A model generated the notes under the pieces. That model was given only the letters and a program-made list of their open reading frames with translations, had not been told where the DNA came from and ran no database searches. The position numbers and the translations under genes were made by a program. A DNA stretch of 64,000 nucleotides from Photobacterium lipolyticum (GTDB lineage Bacteria; Pseudomonadota; Gammaproteobacteria; Enterobacterales; Vibrionaceae). Location: NCBI RefSeq assembly GCF_003026475.1, contig NZ_PYMC01000002.1:186001-250000 (forward strand). Direction: 5' to 3'. This document shows, piece after piece, positions 1 to 9,466 of the stretch (positions are counted from its first letter, which is position 1; each line of letters begins with the position of its first letter).

Positions 1-1697
1 TTGGAATGGTAAAGCTCGACTTTGGCTGCACCTTCGGCTTTATCCCACAACAAGGTGTTTTCATCGACCCAGTGAGCTGACGCACCCGCCAGTTCGACAG
101 GCAGTACATCATCTGCATTGTCGAGGATTGCTGAATTATCAGCCGGAACAAAGCCCTGGCGATCTTTGATCGTGTCAAATTTCAGTATCATGTCTGCTGA
201 CTGGGCATCGCTGGTACGAACGATGAAGTTAACACAGTCGCTTTCTTCCTGGCTCTTGAGCGGCAGTACCCAGTAGGTACCAAACTCATCATGACCCGTT
301 GCTTTTACGCTACCCGCATCCCAGTTGGCAAAATTTTCAATGTTATCGGCATCGTAAGCGCCACACGATTCATTGTTCCAGACATGCAGGGTTTTCTCTG
401 CATCATCGACATCGTCCTTCGAATAGATCACAACTTCCAGATCATTGGCTTTGACTGCACCAGAGTCACCGGCAGGAACGTTCGGCTCCGGATCATCTTC
501 ATTTGCAAGGCCATCACCATCCAGATCCGGGTCTTCACTGTCGGTAATATGGTCGCCATCCAGATCTGCAGGTTGCTTTGTTTTGTTATGCGGATCGCTG
601 CCTAAGCGCACCTCGTCGAGATCAAGCCAGCCGTCATTGTCATCATCCGTATCGGCATTGTCACCGATTCCATCAAGGTCAAAATCGACACTTTCGGTCT
701 TATCTGACGGGAACAGATCATCATCATTGTTTACCCCGTCACCATCCCGATCCGGATCGGCATTGTCACCGATGCCGTCAAGATCCAAATCAACACTTTC
801 GTTTTTATCAGACGGGAAGACATCACTCTTATTGTCTACTCCATCACCATCGCGGTCCGTATCGGCATTATCACCGATACCATCACCATCTAAATCTGCA
901 CTTTCTTTTTTATTATCCGGAAAGGCATCGATACTATCGGCAATGCCATCTTCGTCACGGTCACTTGAAACTGTCGGCTTGCCTTTCTCATCCAACACGA
1001 GTGTTTTCTTGCTTAAATCTGGCTTTTGTCCCTTATTGATCTGATCGTCAATTTCGTCACCCAGCAAATCAGCACCGCTTTCGAGTTCAGATAACTGTTG
1101 CGACTGGCTCTTCTCAACAAACTGTTCCGGTAAAATTTGTACCAGTGCATTGGCACTGCTAGCCAATAAGTCGTTTTTTGCCGCAATGTAGTCCACGGTC
1201 GGATCTAATTCAGGTTGCGACAGTGCTTCCTGAACCTCAGTGATCGCTTGTGCCTCACTCTTGCCCTGAGCTATCTTCAAAGCCACCAGTGTCGTTACAG
1301 GTGTAACACGGCTATAGCCTTTGGGGGCTGTCATCATGTAGCTTTTAGCAACCTTAATATCAGGGTTATCTTCATCAATCGTCACCCCTTGGACCACTTG
1401 TGTTACCAGCGGATACAAAGCCGGATCACCGCTGAAGTTGCTCAAATCGAGTACAGCCTTACCTTCTTCCGCAGTCGTCGCAGAAGGCTCATTTGCATCA
1501 TGTTTGTAGTTTTGGTTCACATCTAACCAGATTACAGCATCCTTGAGATAGCCATCAATTGCCTGGACATTGAGACTCGTCGGTGTTGCCGGTTTTGTTG
1601 TTGCTGTCGGAGTCAGGTCTGAACTTCCGTCATTACAACCCGCCATCAGAGATAGCGACATTGTTGCCAATGCCAGTTTGGTGAGTTTGGTCTTCAT
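1..1697 (-). CDS. Lipoprotein with TSP3-like calcium repeats and pullulanase-associated domain (3' end cut by window)
   Basis: The reading frame is open from an ATG at 1697 to the window edge, so only the N-terminal ~565 residues are visible. It begins with a lipoprotein signal whose lipobox LMAGC puts the modified Cys at residue 21. An N-terminal domain of ~220 residues follows, then a run of Asp-rich motifs (DxDxDGxGDxxD) between about 470 and 960, typical of thrombospondin type 3-like calcium-binding linkers. Three of these units repeat every 105 bp. After them a segment with VIYSKDD, LHVWNNESCGAYD and DEFGTYWVLPL resembles the bacterial pullulanase-associated (PUD/CBM41-like) domain, which also occurs in the neighbouring pulA. 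I infer a surface-exposed alpha-glucan-binding or -degrading enzyme whose catalytic part lies outside the window. A starch-binding lipoprotein without catalysis is possible. Confidence 0.8.
   Translation of the reverse strand, partial: MKTKLTKLALATMSLSLMAGCNDGSSDLTPTATTKPATPTSLNVQAIDGYLKDAVIWLDVNQNYKHDANEPSATTAEEGKAVLDLSNFSGDPALYPLVTQVVQGVTIDEDNPDIKVAKSYMMTAPKGYSRVTPVTTLVALKIAQGKSEAQAITEVQEALSQPELDPTVDYIAAKNDLLASSANALVQILPEQFVEKSQSQQLSELESGADLLGDEIDDQINKGQKPDLSKKTLVLDEKGKPTVSSDRDEDGIADSIDAFPDNKKESADLDGDGIGDNADTDRDGDGVDNKSDVFPSDKNESVDLDLDGIGDNADPDRDGDGVNNDDDLFPSDKTESVDFDLDGIGDNADTDDDNDGWLDLDEVRLGSDPHNKTKQPADLDGDHITDSEDPDLDGDGLANEDDPEPNVPAGDSGAVKANDLEVVIYSKDDVDDAEKTLHVWNNESCGAYDADNIENFANWDAGSVKATGHDEFGTYWVLPLKSQEESDCVNFIVRTSDAQSADMILKFDTIKDRQGFVPADNSAILDNADDVLPVELAGASAHWVDENTLLWDKAEGAAKVELYHS
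568..976 (-). repeat. Tandem 105-bp coding repeats (calcium-binding motif)
   Basis: Related blocks beginning TCACCGAT recur at 661, 766 and 871, exactly 105 bp (35 codons) apart, with shorter degenerate Asp-rich units on either side. Each encodes a DLDGDGIGDNAD-type calcium loop followed by a VFPSDK or similar spacer. Such arrays can expand or contract by slippage, so the linker length may vary among strains. Confidence 0.8.
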
Positions 1698-1923
1698 TCT
1701 CGTTCCTGTCTTTTTTAATCACCTGCTTACCTGCAGGCTTTTCGATATGTCAGCGCGGAAATAACGTTATTTCCATGTTGACTAACTTTATTGGCACTTA
1801 CGGAATGAATTTGCTTCGGAAAGGAAATCACAACAAATATTTTACGCACCGATAAAATTTGTGGCTGCGAATAGAGCATCATTCCATTAAGTGCCTTAGA
1901 ACGGCCTTTTTTTGCACAGTGTG

Positions 1924-1993
1924 ATTATATTTTGATAAAACGCGGTGAAATCAGCCCCATACGTTGCCGAGAGGGAGGAGTAGAAAGGAGGAG
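1924..1993 (-). promoter_or_regulatory. Predicted MalT-activated promoter of the TSP3/PUD lipoprotein
   Basis: GGGAGGAG (1973-1980) and AGGAGGAG (1986-1993) form a direct repeat with a 13-bp period. They resemble the MalT box (GGGGA(T/G)GAGG). On the minus strand a perfect TATAAT lies at 1924-1929, its centre about 50 bp downstream of the proximal box centre. The same spacing is seen at pulA. The rest of 1698-2342 is AT-rich and contains no convincing gene. Confidence 0.5.
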
Positions 1994-2295
1994 AAATGAA
2001 CATAATTGACGTAAGTCACAACACCTAGGCTGAGTATTGAAAGTTAGCAACAATTGTTTACTACAGAATAATGCCAATATCACTCATGGTAGGTATACAT
2101 TGTAAAAAAATGAAATTTAACAACACTTTACTTATAACTCTATTAATAGCTTATCACGAGAAATAATAACCACCACCTATACATTGAGACTGTACTTAAA
2201 CCAGAAACTTAACAATCAGCGACTGAAGTAGGTGGATTAGTGTTGAAACATAACATCGCTAAAGCCGGTAGTTTTAACCTTCAAGTGACGAACAA

Positions 2296-2327
2296 AAAAG
2301 CGCTGGTTAATACTAACCAGCGCTTTT
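2296..2327. terminator. Bidirectional-type terminator after pulA
   Basis: A 14-bp perfect stem (AAAAGCGCTGGTTA with its complement) closes a 4-nt ATAC loop just past the pulA stop. A-rich and T-rich ends on the two sides let it act in either direction. Confidence 0.85.
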
Positions 2328-2342
2328 ATTTAAAATTACAAG

Positions 2343-5300
2343 TTACATTTTTTGGATATCAACTTCCTTAGACAAAATATTAAATGTCACCTGATAGATA
2401 CCCGTTTCTGCAGGGGTAAATTCAATGTTATCTGAACCAGTGAATGGCAGGCTGGTTTCTGAAGCGATCACACTGCTAGCGGCATGAACAAATGTATTCC
2501 AATCGCCACCTGTAAACTTAAATTCATACTTAGTCGCAGCATCCAGAGTCGCCGTTGTGAAACTGAATTGTTCAGCAGTAACCGAAGTCATCTTACGGTC
2601 ATCAGTATGGTCCCAGTTACCTGAGATACTACCCGGAATATACCAAGAGACATCGGTGTAGTTGTCTTGCAACTCGGCAGCTAGAACGACAGGTGCTTCA
2701 GGATTCGTTGCATCCATCGTCAGGGTATACATACCCAATCCAGTGAACTCAACAGAGCAATTACCATCAACACCACCGTCACAACCAAACGTTGTATCCC
2801 AGTTACCGAAAGTGAATTTATAGCCATCCGCTTTATCTAAACCGACAGTAGCGCTGTACAGACCTTTGCCCGCATAAGGCGCTTTTGTACCCGCAGGATC
2901 CCAGCCATTGAAACTACCGGCGATGTAAACTTGCGTACCGGCTTTGAACGGCGGAATATCTGCTTTTTGTGTTACAGGAAGACCGGTTCCTCGTTCACCA
3001 TCACGAGGCTGAACGAATACCGCGCTAGACCATGCAGGAACCGTGAACTTACCACCGGTAAAGCTAGCATTACCGGCAATAGAGTTTGCCTGGTTGTGCG
3101 TGGAGCTCAGCTCAAACCCTGCAAGTTCAATTGCTTTACTGTCATTATCGAGGAAGTTACCTGCCGCCTGTTCTTCAGGCGTGGCGTTAATGACGATAAC
3201 AATGGAATCAAGGTTGCTGTCGAGATCCGTTGTTTGCGTTGAACCATTATCGATGGTCATCACAATCATCCCCGGAGTCTGACCTTCACCGGCGTTACGG
3301 AAATCAACACGGCTCATGATTTCATCAGCACCCGGCAGTGTCATCAGAGGTGATGCTTTGCGCAGGCGAAGCAGCTCTTTGTAGAACTCAAACATCTGCT
3401 GTAGGTTTGCAGCGCTTGGTTGCGCGTTTGCCGTTAGTACCTTTTCAATCACAGCATAGTTGGCTTCGTCTTTATCTTTCGCTGGCAGGCCTTTGTCCCA
3501 GTTATTGTCATCAAGGGTAAAGTCTACACGGTTATACCAGTCACCGTAGTCGTACGAATCACGCTGCATTGACTTAGAACGCAGCAACTCGCCCCCCATA
3601 TGGTTAAATGGCATCGCTTGACCAAGCAGTACGGTCGACATACCAATTGCTTGCATGCGAACGCGATCTTCTAGCGAGACATCGTGTGAAATTTTGTACA
3701 TGTTAATGTCCCAAAGCGTTTGGTTATCGTGCTTAGAGACATAGTTCTGGATTTCCCACGGCTGCTCTGCATAACCCGCAGCCTGGCCGTTGTAGTCCAG
3801 TGTTGAACCTTTTTGAGCATCGCCCTTATAGTCAATAAACTCAAAGTCCTTGAGGTTGCCTGCCATACCCAAACGGGTCAGGTCAATTTGGTGTAGCGCA
3901 CGTGCTAGTTCGTCAGAAACGCCGTCTTCATCCGCATCCGCCTCAATGTCGACTAATTCATTAGGCATAACATAGGCGCCTGTCGCAAAACCTGGGGTTT
4001 TACGGATTCCTTCGCCGCCATCAAACGGGCTACCGCCGCGTACCGCATCACGCAATCGGTCCGAGAACGAACCAATACCCGTACCACCTAAGTGCTTTTG
4101 GGTTGCCTGAACAAAACGCTTGTCGTCTCCAACTTCACCGAAGTTCCAGCCTTCACCGTAGAAGTAGACGTCAGGATTAACCTGTCGGGCAGCCGCAAGT
4201 GTTCCCTGCATCTGTGAAAGCGGGTGGTGCCCCATCAAATCCCAACGGAAGGCATCGATCTTGTACGCTTCAACCCATGTTTGAATTGAATCGTCGATAA
4301 GCTTGGCAAACATTGCGTTTTCTGGCGCGGTGTTATCACAACATGTAGATGTTTCGACAGCACCCGTATCAGGAACCAAGCGCTGGTAGTAAAGAGGAAC
4401 CACCTTATCCAGTACCGACTTGTCATTCAGGCCTGATGCATTGGTGTGGTTGTAAACAACATCCACAACAACATTCATACCGATGTCTTGTTTAACGGAT
4501 TTAACCATTTCACGGAATTCAAGGATCCGCTTGGAACCTTCCGCATCTGTCGCATAAGAACCTTCGGGTACCGTATAGTGGAACGGGTCATAGCCCCAGT
4601 TATAGCTATCGACACTGCGCACGTACTCGTTGAGCGCTTCAACTTTTGCATTGTCTTTGGTGTCTGCTTCAGCAAGTTCCGCGAACACATCTGCAATCGT
4701 GTTACCACTTGTGCAATAACTTGAAAACTCGGAAGTTTTAACTGCAGGGTTAACTTCACAAAGCTTACTAAACGGTTGGTCGATATTGGCGACTTTTTCT
4801 GGATCTTCATTGATGGTAGCAATATCGAATACAGGCATTAAGTGCAGGTGGGTCATGCCCGCATCACTTAGCTGTTTAAGATGATCGACTGGCACGGTGC
4901 CTTGCTCGGTAAAGGCAAGGTACTTACCTTTGTTTTGTGTACTTGCATCGCGAGCAGAGAAATCACGAACATGTGATTCATAGATCACCATGTCAGAAAG
5001 ATCGCTCTCTTTTTGTGAGTGAGGAGCTTCTAGGCTATCCCAGCCACTTGGTTTTAAATTGTCTGAATCTAAGTTAATTGCCTGACTGTAGATTGAGTTA
5101 GTTGAAAGGCTGACCGAATACGGGTCGGTCACTTCGTAATCGTAGCTTTTTTGTTCACGAGGATGGAATACTTTCATTGCATAGCGATAGAATTTCCCAT
5201 CTACCGCATCGCTTTCAAGATCGATACTCCAGCTACCCGATGCCTCATCTTCAACCATTGCCACACGTTGAGCTTCAGATTTATCGCTGTTGTAGACAAC

Positions 5301-6779
5301 CAGTTTAATCTCAGCAGCAGTTGGTGCCCATAAACGGAAAGTGACTTTGCCATCGTTATAGATAGGGCCATATTGTAGCTCTGTGGCTTCCTGGGCAAAT
5401 AGTGCATCCAATGCACCGGCATACTGAACACCGGTGGCAGAGCGGAGTTCACCATCGCTGGTTGAAGCGATCGCGACCATGCTGCCTTTCACCAATGTAG
5501 AAAGAGCGATACCTGTCGGAAGCGTTGGTAAAGAAAAGGCTGGGTAGTCTGCAAGGTGTGGGTATTGTGCTTTTTGCTCTGAAGTCAGATCGGCTGACTG
5601 CAAAATAATTGAAGCGCCGCTGACCACGTTTCTGGGTTTTTCGTCGACCTTTTTTTCTTCTATGCTGTATTTTCCGTCATGGCTAAACATAATTTGAACC
5701 ATGTCAGCATTTGCACCACCTTTCCATACCAGGGTGTTGTCATCGAGCATAATCGCGCCCAGTGTATCAACTGAGAACTCAGATGATGGCCCGGCTAATT
5801 CAAATGCTTCTTCCCGGGTATCGTACTGAGTTGAGCTGCCCGGTATAAAAGTTAAGGAGCGGTTGTCGCCCATGGTCGCAATATCAATTTTAATATTTGA
5901 GCCAATTAACTTATCTTTATTGCCATTACGGAAGATAACATTGAAACAACCTGATTCAACGCTTGTGACAGGGAGGTACCAGACCGGACCAAACTCATCA
6001 CTATCATCTGGGATCACTGAGGTATCGTCCCAACCACTATTTTTGGCTGAATCAGTTAGCCCGTCACAGCCAGCATCCGGATTTTTATCTGTTCCCCACA
6101 GGTGAAGGTTCATGCTCTCGTAAGGCGTATAATCCCCCATTGCATCGTAAAGCTGCAGCGCAACCATGCCTTCAGGGGGTTCAGGAAGATCTCCCGGATT
6201 AACGACTTCAGGCATAGTGACATCAGTACCAGTCTGCGGAAGACCTTTCGCAGCTAGCAGGCCATCCTGGCGAGAGCCTTCAACAATTATTGCTGTTTCG
6301 GTACCAACCTTAACAACAGAAAATTCTTTTCCCAGAGAAGCTTCGCTAACCGGCACTGTAGCTTTAGTTAATTGATCCCCGTCTTTTATCTGTAGTTCAC
6401 TACAAGATTCGAGTACATCTTTATTGACCAGCCACATCGGGCCAAATTCATCCGAGCTGGTTGCTGGTAGTGGATCTATACCGTCACAGTCAAGTGTCCA
6501 GTTGTTGTAACTAGGAACACTTTTTTTCAAACTAACTGCCGCTGAAGTGTCAACAACATAACTTACTGCAAATTGTTCTTCTGATGGTGCGGGAGCATCA
6601 GCTGGTAGGTTGATTTTTGGTTCAAGTTCAACCGGCGCGGTCTCTGAGGTGCTTGGATTTAAAGATGTAGCTGAAGACGAGTCATTGTCGTTACAACCTA
6701 CGATAAGAGCAGCAGAACATAACGGTATAATTATTTTCGCAAGTGCTGAGTATTTAAATTTATTAGTATTTTTTTTCAC
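2343..6779 (-). CDS. pulA: Pullulanase-type alpha-1,6-glucosidase lipoprotein (GH13)
   Basis: Debranching enzyme that cuts alpha-1,6 links in pullulan, starch or glycogen fragments. The 1478-residue product starts with a lipoprotein signal (lipobox LIVGC), so it is likely anchored in the outer membrane. Two PUD-like modules lie at about residues 70-165 and 205-295, and a CBM48-like N-domain (VTFRLWAPTA) at about 470-560. The GH13 barrel carries the pullulanase signature YNWGYDP (~730), DVVYNHT (~775), the nucleophile Asp in FRWDLMGHH (~847), the acid Glu in GEGWNFG (~875) and SKHDNQT (~1018). The last ~200 residues hold two more beta-sandwich modules with matching GNWDTTF and GDWNTF motifs, probably starch binding. 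The start is GTG with a weak ribosome site. MalT-like sites precede it. Confidence 0.93.
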   Translation of the reverse strand: MKKNTNKFKYSALAKIIIPLCSAALIVGCNDNDSSSATSLNPSTSETAPVELEPKINLPADAPAPSEEQFAVSYVVDTSAAVSLKKSVPSYNNWTLDCDGIDPLPATSSDEFGPMWLVNKDVLESCSELQIKDGDQLTKATVPVSEASLGKEFSVVKVGTETAIIVEGSRQDGLLAAKGLPQTGTDVTMPEVVNPGDLPEPPEGMVALQLYDAMGDYTPYESMNLHLWGTDKNPDAGCDGLTDSAKNSGWDDTSVIPDDSDEFGPVWYLPVTSVESGCFNVIFRNGNKDKLIGSNIKIDIATMGDNRSLTFIPGSSTQYDTREEAFELAGPSSEFSVDTLGAIMLDDNTLVWKGGANADMVQIMFSHDGKYSIEEKKVDEKPRNVVSGASIILQSADLTSEQKAQYPHLADYPAFSLPTLPTGIALSTLVKGSMVAIASTSDGELRSATGVQYAGALDALFAQEATELQYGPIYNDGKVTFRLWAPTAAEIKLVVYNSDKSEAQRVAMVEDEASGSWSIDLESDAVDGKFYRYAMKVFHPREQKSYDYEVTDPYSVSLSTNSIYSQAINLDSDNLKPSGWDSLEAPHSQKESDLSDMVIYESHVRDFSARDASTQNKGKYLAFTEQGTVPVDHLKQLSDAGMTHLHLMPVFDIATINEDPEKVANIDQPFSKLCEVNPAVKTSEFSSYCTSGNTIADVFAELAEADTKDNAKVEALNEYVRSVDSYNWGYDPFHYTVPEGSYATDAEGSKRILEFREMVKSVKQDIGMNVVVDVVYNHTNASGLNDKSVLDKVVPLYYQRLVPDTGAVETSTCCDNTAPENAMFAKLIDDSIQTWVEAYKIDAFRWDLMGHHPLSQMQGTLAAARQVNPDVYFYGEGWNFGEVGDDKRFVQATQKHLGGTGIGSFSDRLRDAVRGGSPFDGGEGIRKTPGFATGAYVMPNELVDIEADADEDGVSDELARALHQIDLTRLGMAGNLKDFEFIDYKGDAQKGSTLDYNGQAAGYAEQPWEIQNYVSKHDNQTLWDINMYKISHDVSLEDRVRMQAIGMSTVLLGQAMPFNHMGGELLRSKSMQRDSYDYGDWYNRVDFTLDDNNWDKGLPAKDKDEANYAVIEKVLTANAQPSAANLQQMFEFYKELLRLRKASPLMTLPGADEIMSRVDFRNAGEGQTPGMIVMTIDNGSTQTTDLDSNLDSIVIVINATPEEQAAGNFLDNDSKAIELAGFELSSTHNQANSIAGNASFTGGKFTVPAWSSAVFVQPRDGERGTGLPVTQKADIPPFKAGTQVYIAGSFNGWDPAGTKAPYAGKGLYSATVGLDKADGYKFTFGNWDTTFGCDGGVDGNCSVEFTGLGMYTLTMDATNPEAPVVLAAELQDNYTDVSWYIPGSISGNWDHTDDRKMTSVTAEQFSFTTATLDAATKYEFKFTGGDWNTFVHAASSVIASETSLPFTGSDNIEFTPAETGIYQVTFNILSKEVDIQKM

Positions 6780-6844
6780 AGTTCTAACCCACTAGTCATT
6801 TGAAAAATTGGCGAAGAATATAGAAACAAACAATTGTTACCAAA

Positions 6845-6915
6845 ATGATAAGTGAATCAATAACAATGAAATCAACCTTGCCGACACGGTCAGGGGGATG
6901 AGTTCGAGGGTGGAG
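6845..6915 (-). promoter_or_regulatory. Predicted MalT-activated promoter of pulA
   Basis: GGGGGATGAG (6893-6902) is a near-consensus MalT box, and GGGTGGAG (6908-6915) repeats it directly with a 13-bp period. TATCAT on the minus strand (6845-6850) is a candidate -10 element, about 51 bp from the proximal box centre. No -35 element is obvious, as is usual for activator-dependent mal promoters. The rest of 6916-7240 is AT-rich with no gene seen. Confidence 0.6.
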
Positions 6916-7243
6916 AGAATAGTAAATTTGAAATGACTCACACTAATCAGGCTTAGTCTTGTAATTTAATAACAAAAAACATGCACGGATAATTAGACAA
7001 GTCACTTTATGTAGGCCAATTAACCAATAAAATGTAATTTGTTAATAAGTAATTTTTTTTCAGGAAATATTAGGGAATCTTCATTTTGTGATTGTCGGCC
7101 TGTTTCTCAATTCTAAATCCAGGTAATAAGAACCGCATTCATAAAATACACTCTTAATTAAATTAACAGATCGTCGCGGTTACAGGTTATACAAGCGTTT
7201 TTCGAGTAGTACATTTCAATACAACCTGTGTTGACTGGATCAA

Positions 7244-7267
7244 AAAAGCCCAGCAATGTGCCGGGCC
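7244..7267 (-). terminator. Rho-independent terminator of aroG
   Basis: Read on the minus strand, GCCCGGC pairs with GCTGGGC (one G-T wobble) around a short loop and is followed by six T residues, about 40 bp past the aroG stop. Confidence 0.85.
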
Positions 7268-7309
7268 TTCAAATCATAAACCATGTATTTACATTGCAGC
7301 TTGAAAAGC

Positions 7310-8365
7310 TTATTTCGCCTGACGACGCTTAACGACATCATCCGCTAGCTGGCGCAGGACTTTTTCCGTATCTGCCCAGCCAATACATGCATCGGTAATA
7401 CTTTGGCCATAAGTTGGCTCGATACCTTCAACAATATCCTGTCGACCTTCTACCAAGTGGCTTTCGATCATCACACCGAAAATATCACTGTTACCATCAG
7501 CAACCTGCTTGCCGACATCTTCAGAAACAACGATCTGACGCTTGAACTGCTTCAGGCTGTTCGCGTGGCTAAAGTCGATCATTACTTTCTTGCGCTGGCC
7601 GGCTTTTTCCAATTGTTCAGTGACGGCATTTACATCTTCAGCACTGTAATTGGGTTCTTTGCCACCACGAAGAATAATATGGCAGTCTTCATTACCTGCG
7701 GTTGATACGATCGCCGAATGGCCATACTTGGTCACAGATAAAAAGTGATGTGGTGCGCTGGCAGAACCAATTGCATCGGTCGCAATTTTGATGTTGCCAT
7801 CCGTTCCGTTCTTAAAGCCTACCGGGCAAGACAAACCCGATGAAAGCTCGCGGTGGACCTGAGATTCCGTTGTACGGGCACCAATTGCGCCCCAACTGAT
7901 CAAATCACCCATATATTGCGGTGTGATCATATCCAGAAATTCACCCGCAGTCGGCATGCCCATATCGGTCAGATCAAGCAACAACTTACGTCCAATACGC
8001 AAACCATCATTAAGCTGGAAGCTACCGTCCATGTACGGGTCGTTGATCAGGCCTTTCCAGCCTACTGTCGTACGGGGTTTTTCAAAATACACACGCATCA
8101 CTATTTCTAAACGATCTTTTAGTTCTTCACGCAGTGCTGTCAGCTTCTTGCCATATTCAATGGCCGCTTCAGTATCGTGAATAGAACAAGGGCCCACAAT
8201 AACCAGCAAGCGGTCATCTTCATCATTAAGAATGTTGTGAATAGCCTGTCGCGACTGAAAAACAGTCTCAGACGCCTTTTCGGTAGCAGGGTATCTTTCT
8301 AATACCGCAACGGGTGGTAATAGTTGTTTAATTTCGCGGATGCGTACGTCATCGGTCTTGTACAT
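7310..8365 (-). CDS. aroG: 3-deoxy-7-phosphoheptulonate synthase (DAHP synthase), AroG type
   Basis: First step of the shikimate pathway: phosphoenolpyruvate plus erythrose 4-phosphate gives DAHP. The 351-residue protein is a class I DAHP synthase matching E. coli AroG along its whole length, including VGPCSIHD, MRVYFEKPRTTVGWKG, EFLDMITPQY, GARTTESQVHR, GFKNGTDG, ILRGGKEPNY and the C-terminal GQSITDACIGW. By family knowledge the Phe-sensitive isozyme has this N-terminal form (DDVRIREIKQLLPP); the feedback ligand is inferred from that resemblance. The ATG start has an AGGAAG ribosome site. It is transcribed alone, with its own terminator. Confidence 0.96.
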   Translation of the reverse strand: MYKTDDVRIREIKQLLPPVAVLERYPATEKASETVFQSRQAIHNILNDEDDRLLVIVGPCSIHDTEAAIEYGKKLTALREELKDRLEIVMRVYFEKPRTTVGWKGLINDPYMDGSFQLNDGLRIGRKLLLDLTDMGMPTAGEFLDMITPQYMGDLISWGAIGARTTESQVHRELSSGLSCPVGFKNGTDGNIKIATDAIGSASAPHHFLSVTKYGHSAIVSTAGNEDCHIILRGGKEPNYSAEDVNAVTEQLEKAGQRKKVMIDFSHANSLKQFKRQIVVSEDVGKQVADGNSDIFGVMIESHLVEGRQDIVEGIEPTYGQSITDACIGWADTEKVLRQLADDVVKRRQAK

Positions 8366-8712
8366 ACTTCTTTACTTCCTGTGTTACAACATCACTACAG
8401 ATTCGGTCAAATACGTAAGTGATGTCTTTCATACTCCAAAAAAGATAAAACTAACTTATCGCCTTCAAACCGCATGTGCAAATGCTTATTGAAATATAAT
8501 TACATATTTATACCCAAGTTACCTCAAGGTGCATCACTCCCGAAGGGCGAGTTTCACTACATAAATAGCGTAAAACTGACATAACCAGCTCGCTTATGAA
8601 TCACTCTCACTGGGTAATATTGAAATTAATTGGTCATTTTCAAGCTATTTCTTTGAAATTTCCTCATCAAAGCAATAACATGGCTTAAACATTCTCATAA
8701 AATACTGAGGTC
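8366..8712. other. Intergenic region between divergent aroG and ABC operon
   Basis: This region must hold the divergent promoters of aroG and the ABC transporter operon. No clear TyrR pair (TGTAAA-N6-TTTACA) was found. Its middle part, 8511-8618, is a copy of the dispersed TACCCAAG repeat described separately. Confidence 0.6.
8511..8618. repeat. Dispersed TACCCAAG intergenic repeat
   Basis: Begins TACCCAAGTTACCTCAA and ends CACTGGGTA. An 18-bp internal stretch (8538-8555, TCCCGAAGGGCGAGTTTC) recurs exactly, inverted, at 14511-14528. Related ends occur at 13777-13795, 16241-16281 and 25575-25591. These are short non-coding intergenic units of unknown function. Confidence 0.6.
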
Positions 8713-9456
8713 GTGTTTTTGCCTGAAGACGCTATCATTTCATTTAAACAAGTTGATAAATGGTATGGAGACTTCCATGCCCTAAAAAACATCAACCTTT
8801 CCATCGACCGTGGCGAACGCCTTGTTATTTGCGGACCGTCGGGATCGGGTAAATCAACCCTTATTCGCTGTATTAACGGCCTTGAGAAGTTCAATACCGG
8901 TCAGCTTGTCGTTTCAGGACAATCCCTTGATAAAAAACACTTAAAAACTATTCGCGGCAACGTCGGGATGGTTTTTCAGCACTTTAATCTGTTTCCGCAT
9001 ATGACGGTACTCGATAACCTGACTCTTGCACCTCGCCGTACGTTGAAAATGTCAAAAGCAGAGGCAGAGACGCTGGCAAGGGAATATCTGGAACGCGTCC
9101 ATATAGGTCATCAGGCAGATAAATATCCGGCACAGCTCTCTGGCGGGCAACAGCAGCGGGTCGCCATCGCACGCTCCTTATGTATGAAACCTGACATTTT
9201 GTTATTCGACGAGCCAACGTCTGCCTTAGATCCTGAAATGATTAGGGAAGTACTGGATGTCATGAAAGAACTGGCTAATGAAGGTATCACCATGGTCTGT
9301 GTCACCCATGAAATGGGTTTTGCCCGCCAGGTCGCCGATCGGGTTGTCTTTATGGATGAAGGCGAAATTGTTGAGATTGCACCGCCCTCTGAGTTGTTCG
9401 ATACCCCGAAGCAGCAACGTACCAAGCAATTCCTTGAACAAATCCTGAGTTATTGA
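8713..9456 (+). CDS. Amino acid ABC transporter ATP-binding protein (GlnQ/HisP family)
   Basis: Cytoplasmic ATPase subunit of a polar amino acid uptake system. The 247 residues contain Walker [10 protein letters not shown] (~44-52), a Q-loop in [13 protein letters not shown], signature LSGGQQQR, Walker [14 protein letters not shown] and the switch His in VCVTHEMGF. This is the standard architecture and length of the PAAT family. The start is GTG with a GAGG a few bases upstream. It leads a four-gene same-strand operon with two permeases and a binding protein. The exact amino acid cannot be read from sequence. Confidence 0.93.
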   Translation: MFLPEDAIISFKQVDKWYGDFHALKNINLSIDRGERLVICGPSGSGKSTLIRCINGLEKFNTGQLVVSGQSLDKKHLKTIRGNVGMVFQHFNLFPHMTVLDNLTLAPRRTLKMSKAEAETLAREYLERVHIGHQADKYPAQLSGGQQQRVAIARSLCMKPDILLFDEPTSALDPEMIREVLDVMKELANEGITMVCVTHEMGFARQVADRVVFMDEGEIVEIAPPSELFDTPKQQRTKQFLEQILSY

Positions 9457-9466
9457 TTTCTGGTGT

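Noticed and set aside
445-1044. Plus-strand frame of 199 codons rich in Ser/Pro/Arg
   Set aside because: It is the antisense of the Asp-rich calcium repeats, whose minus-strand frame has a lipoprotein signal and recognisable domains.
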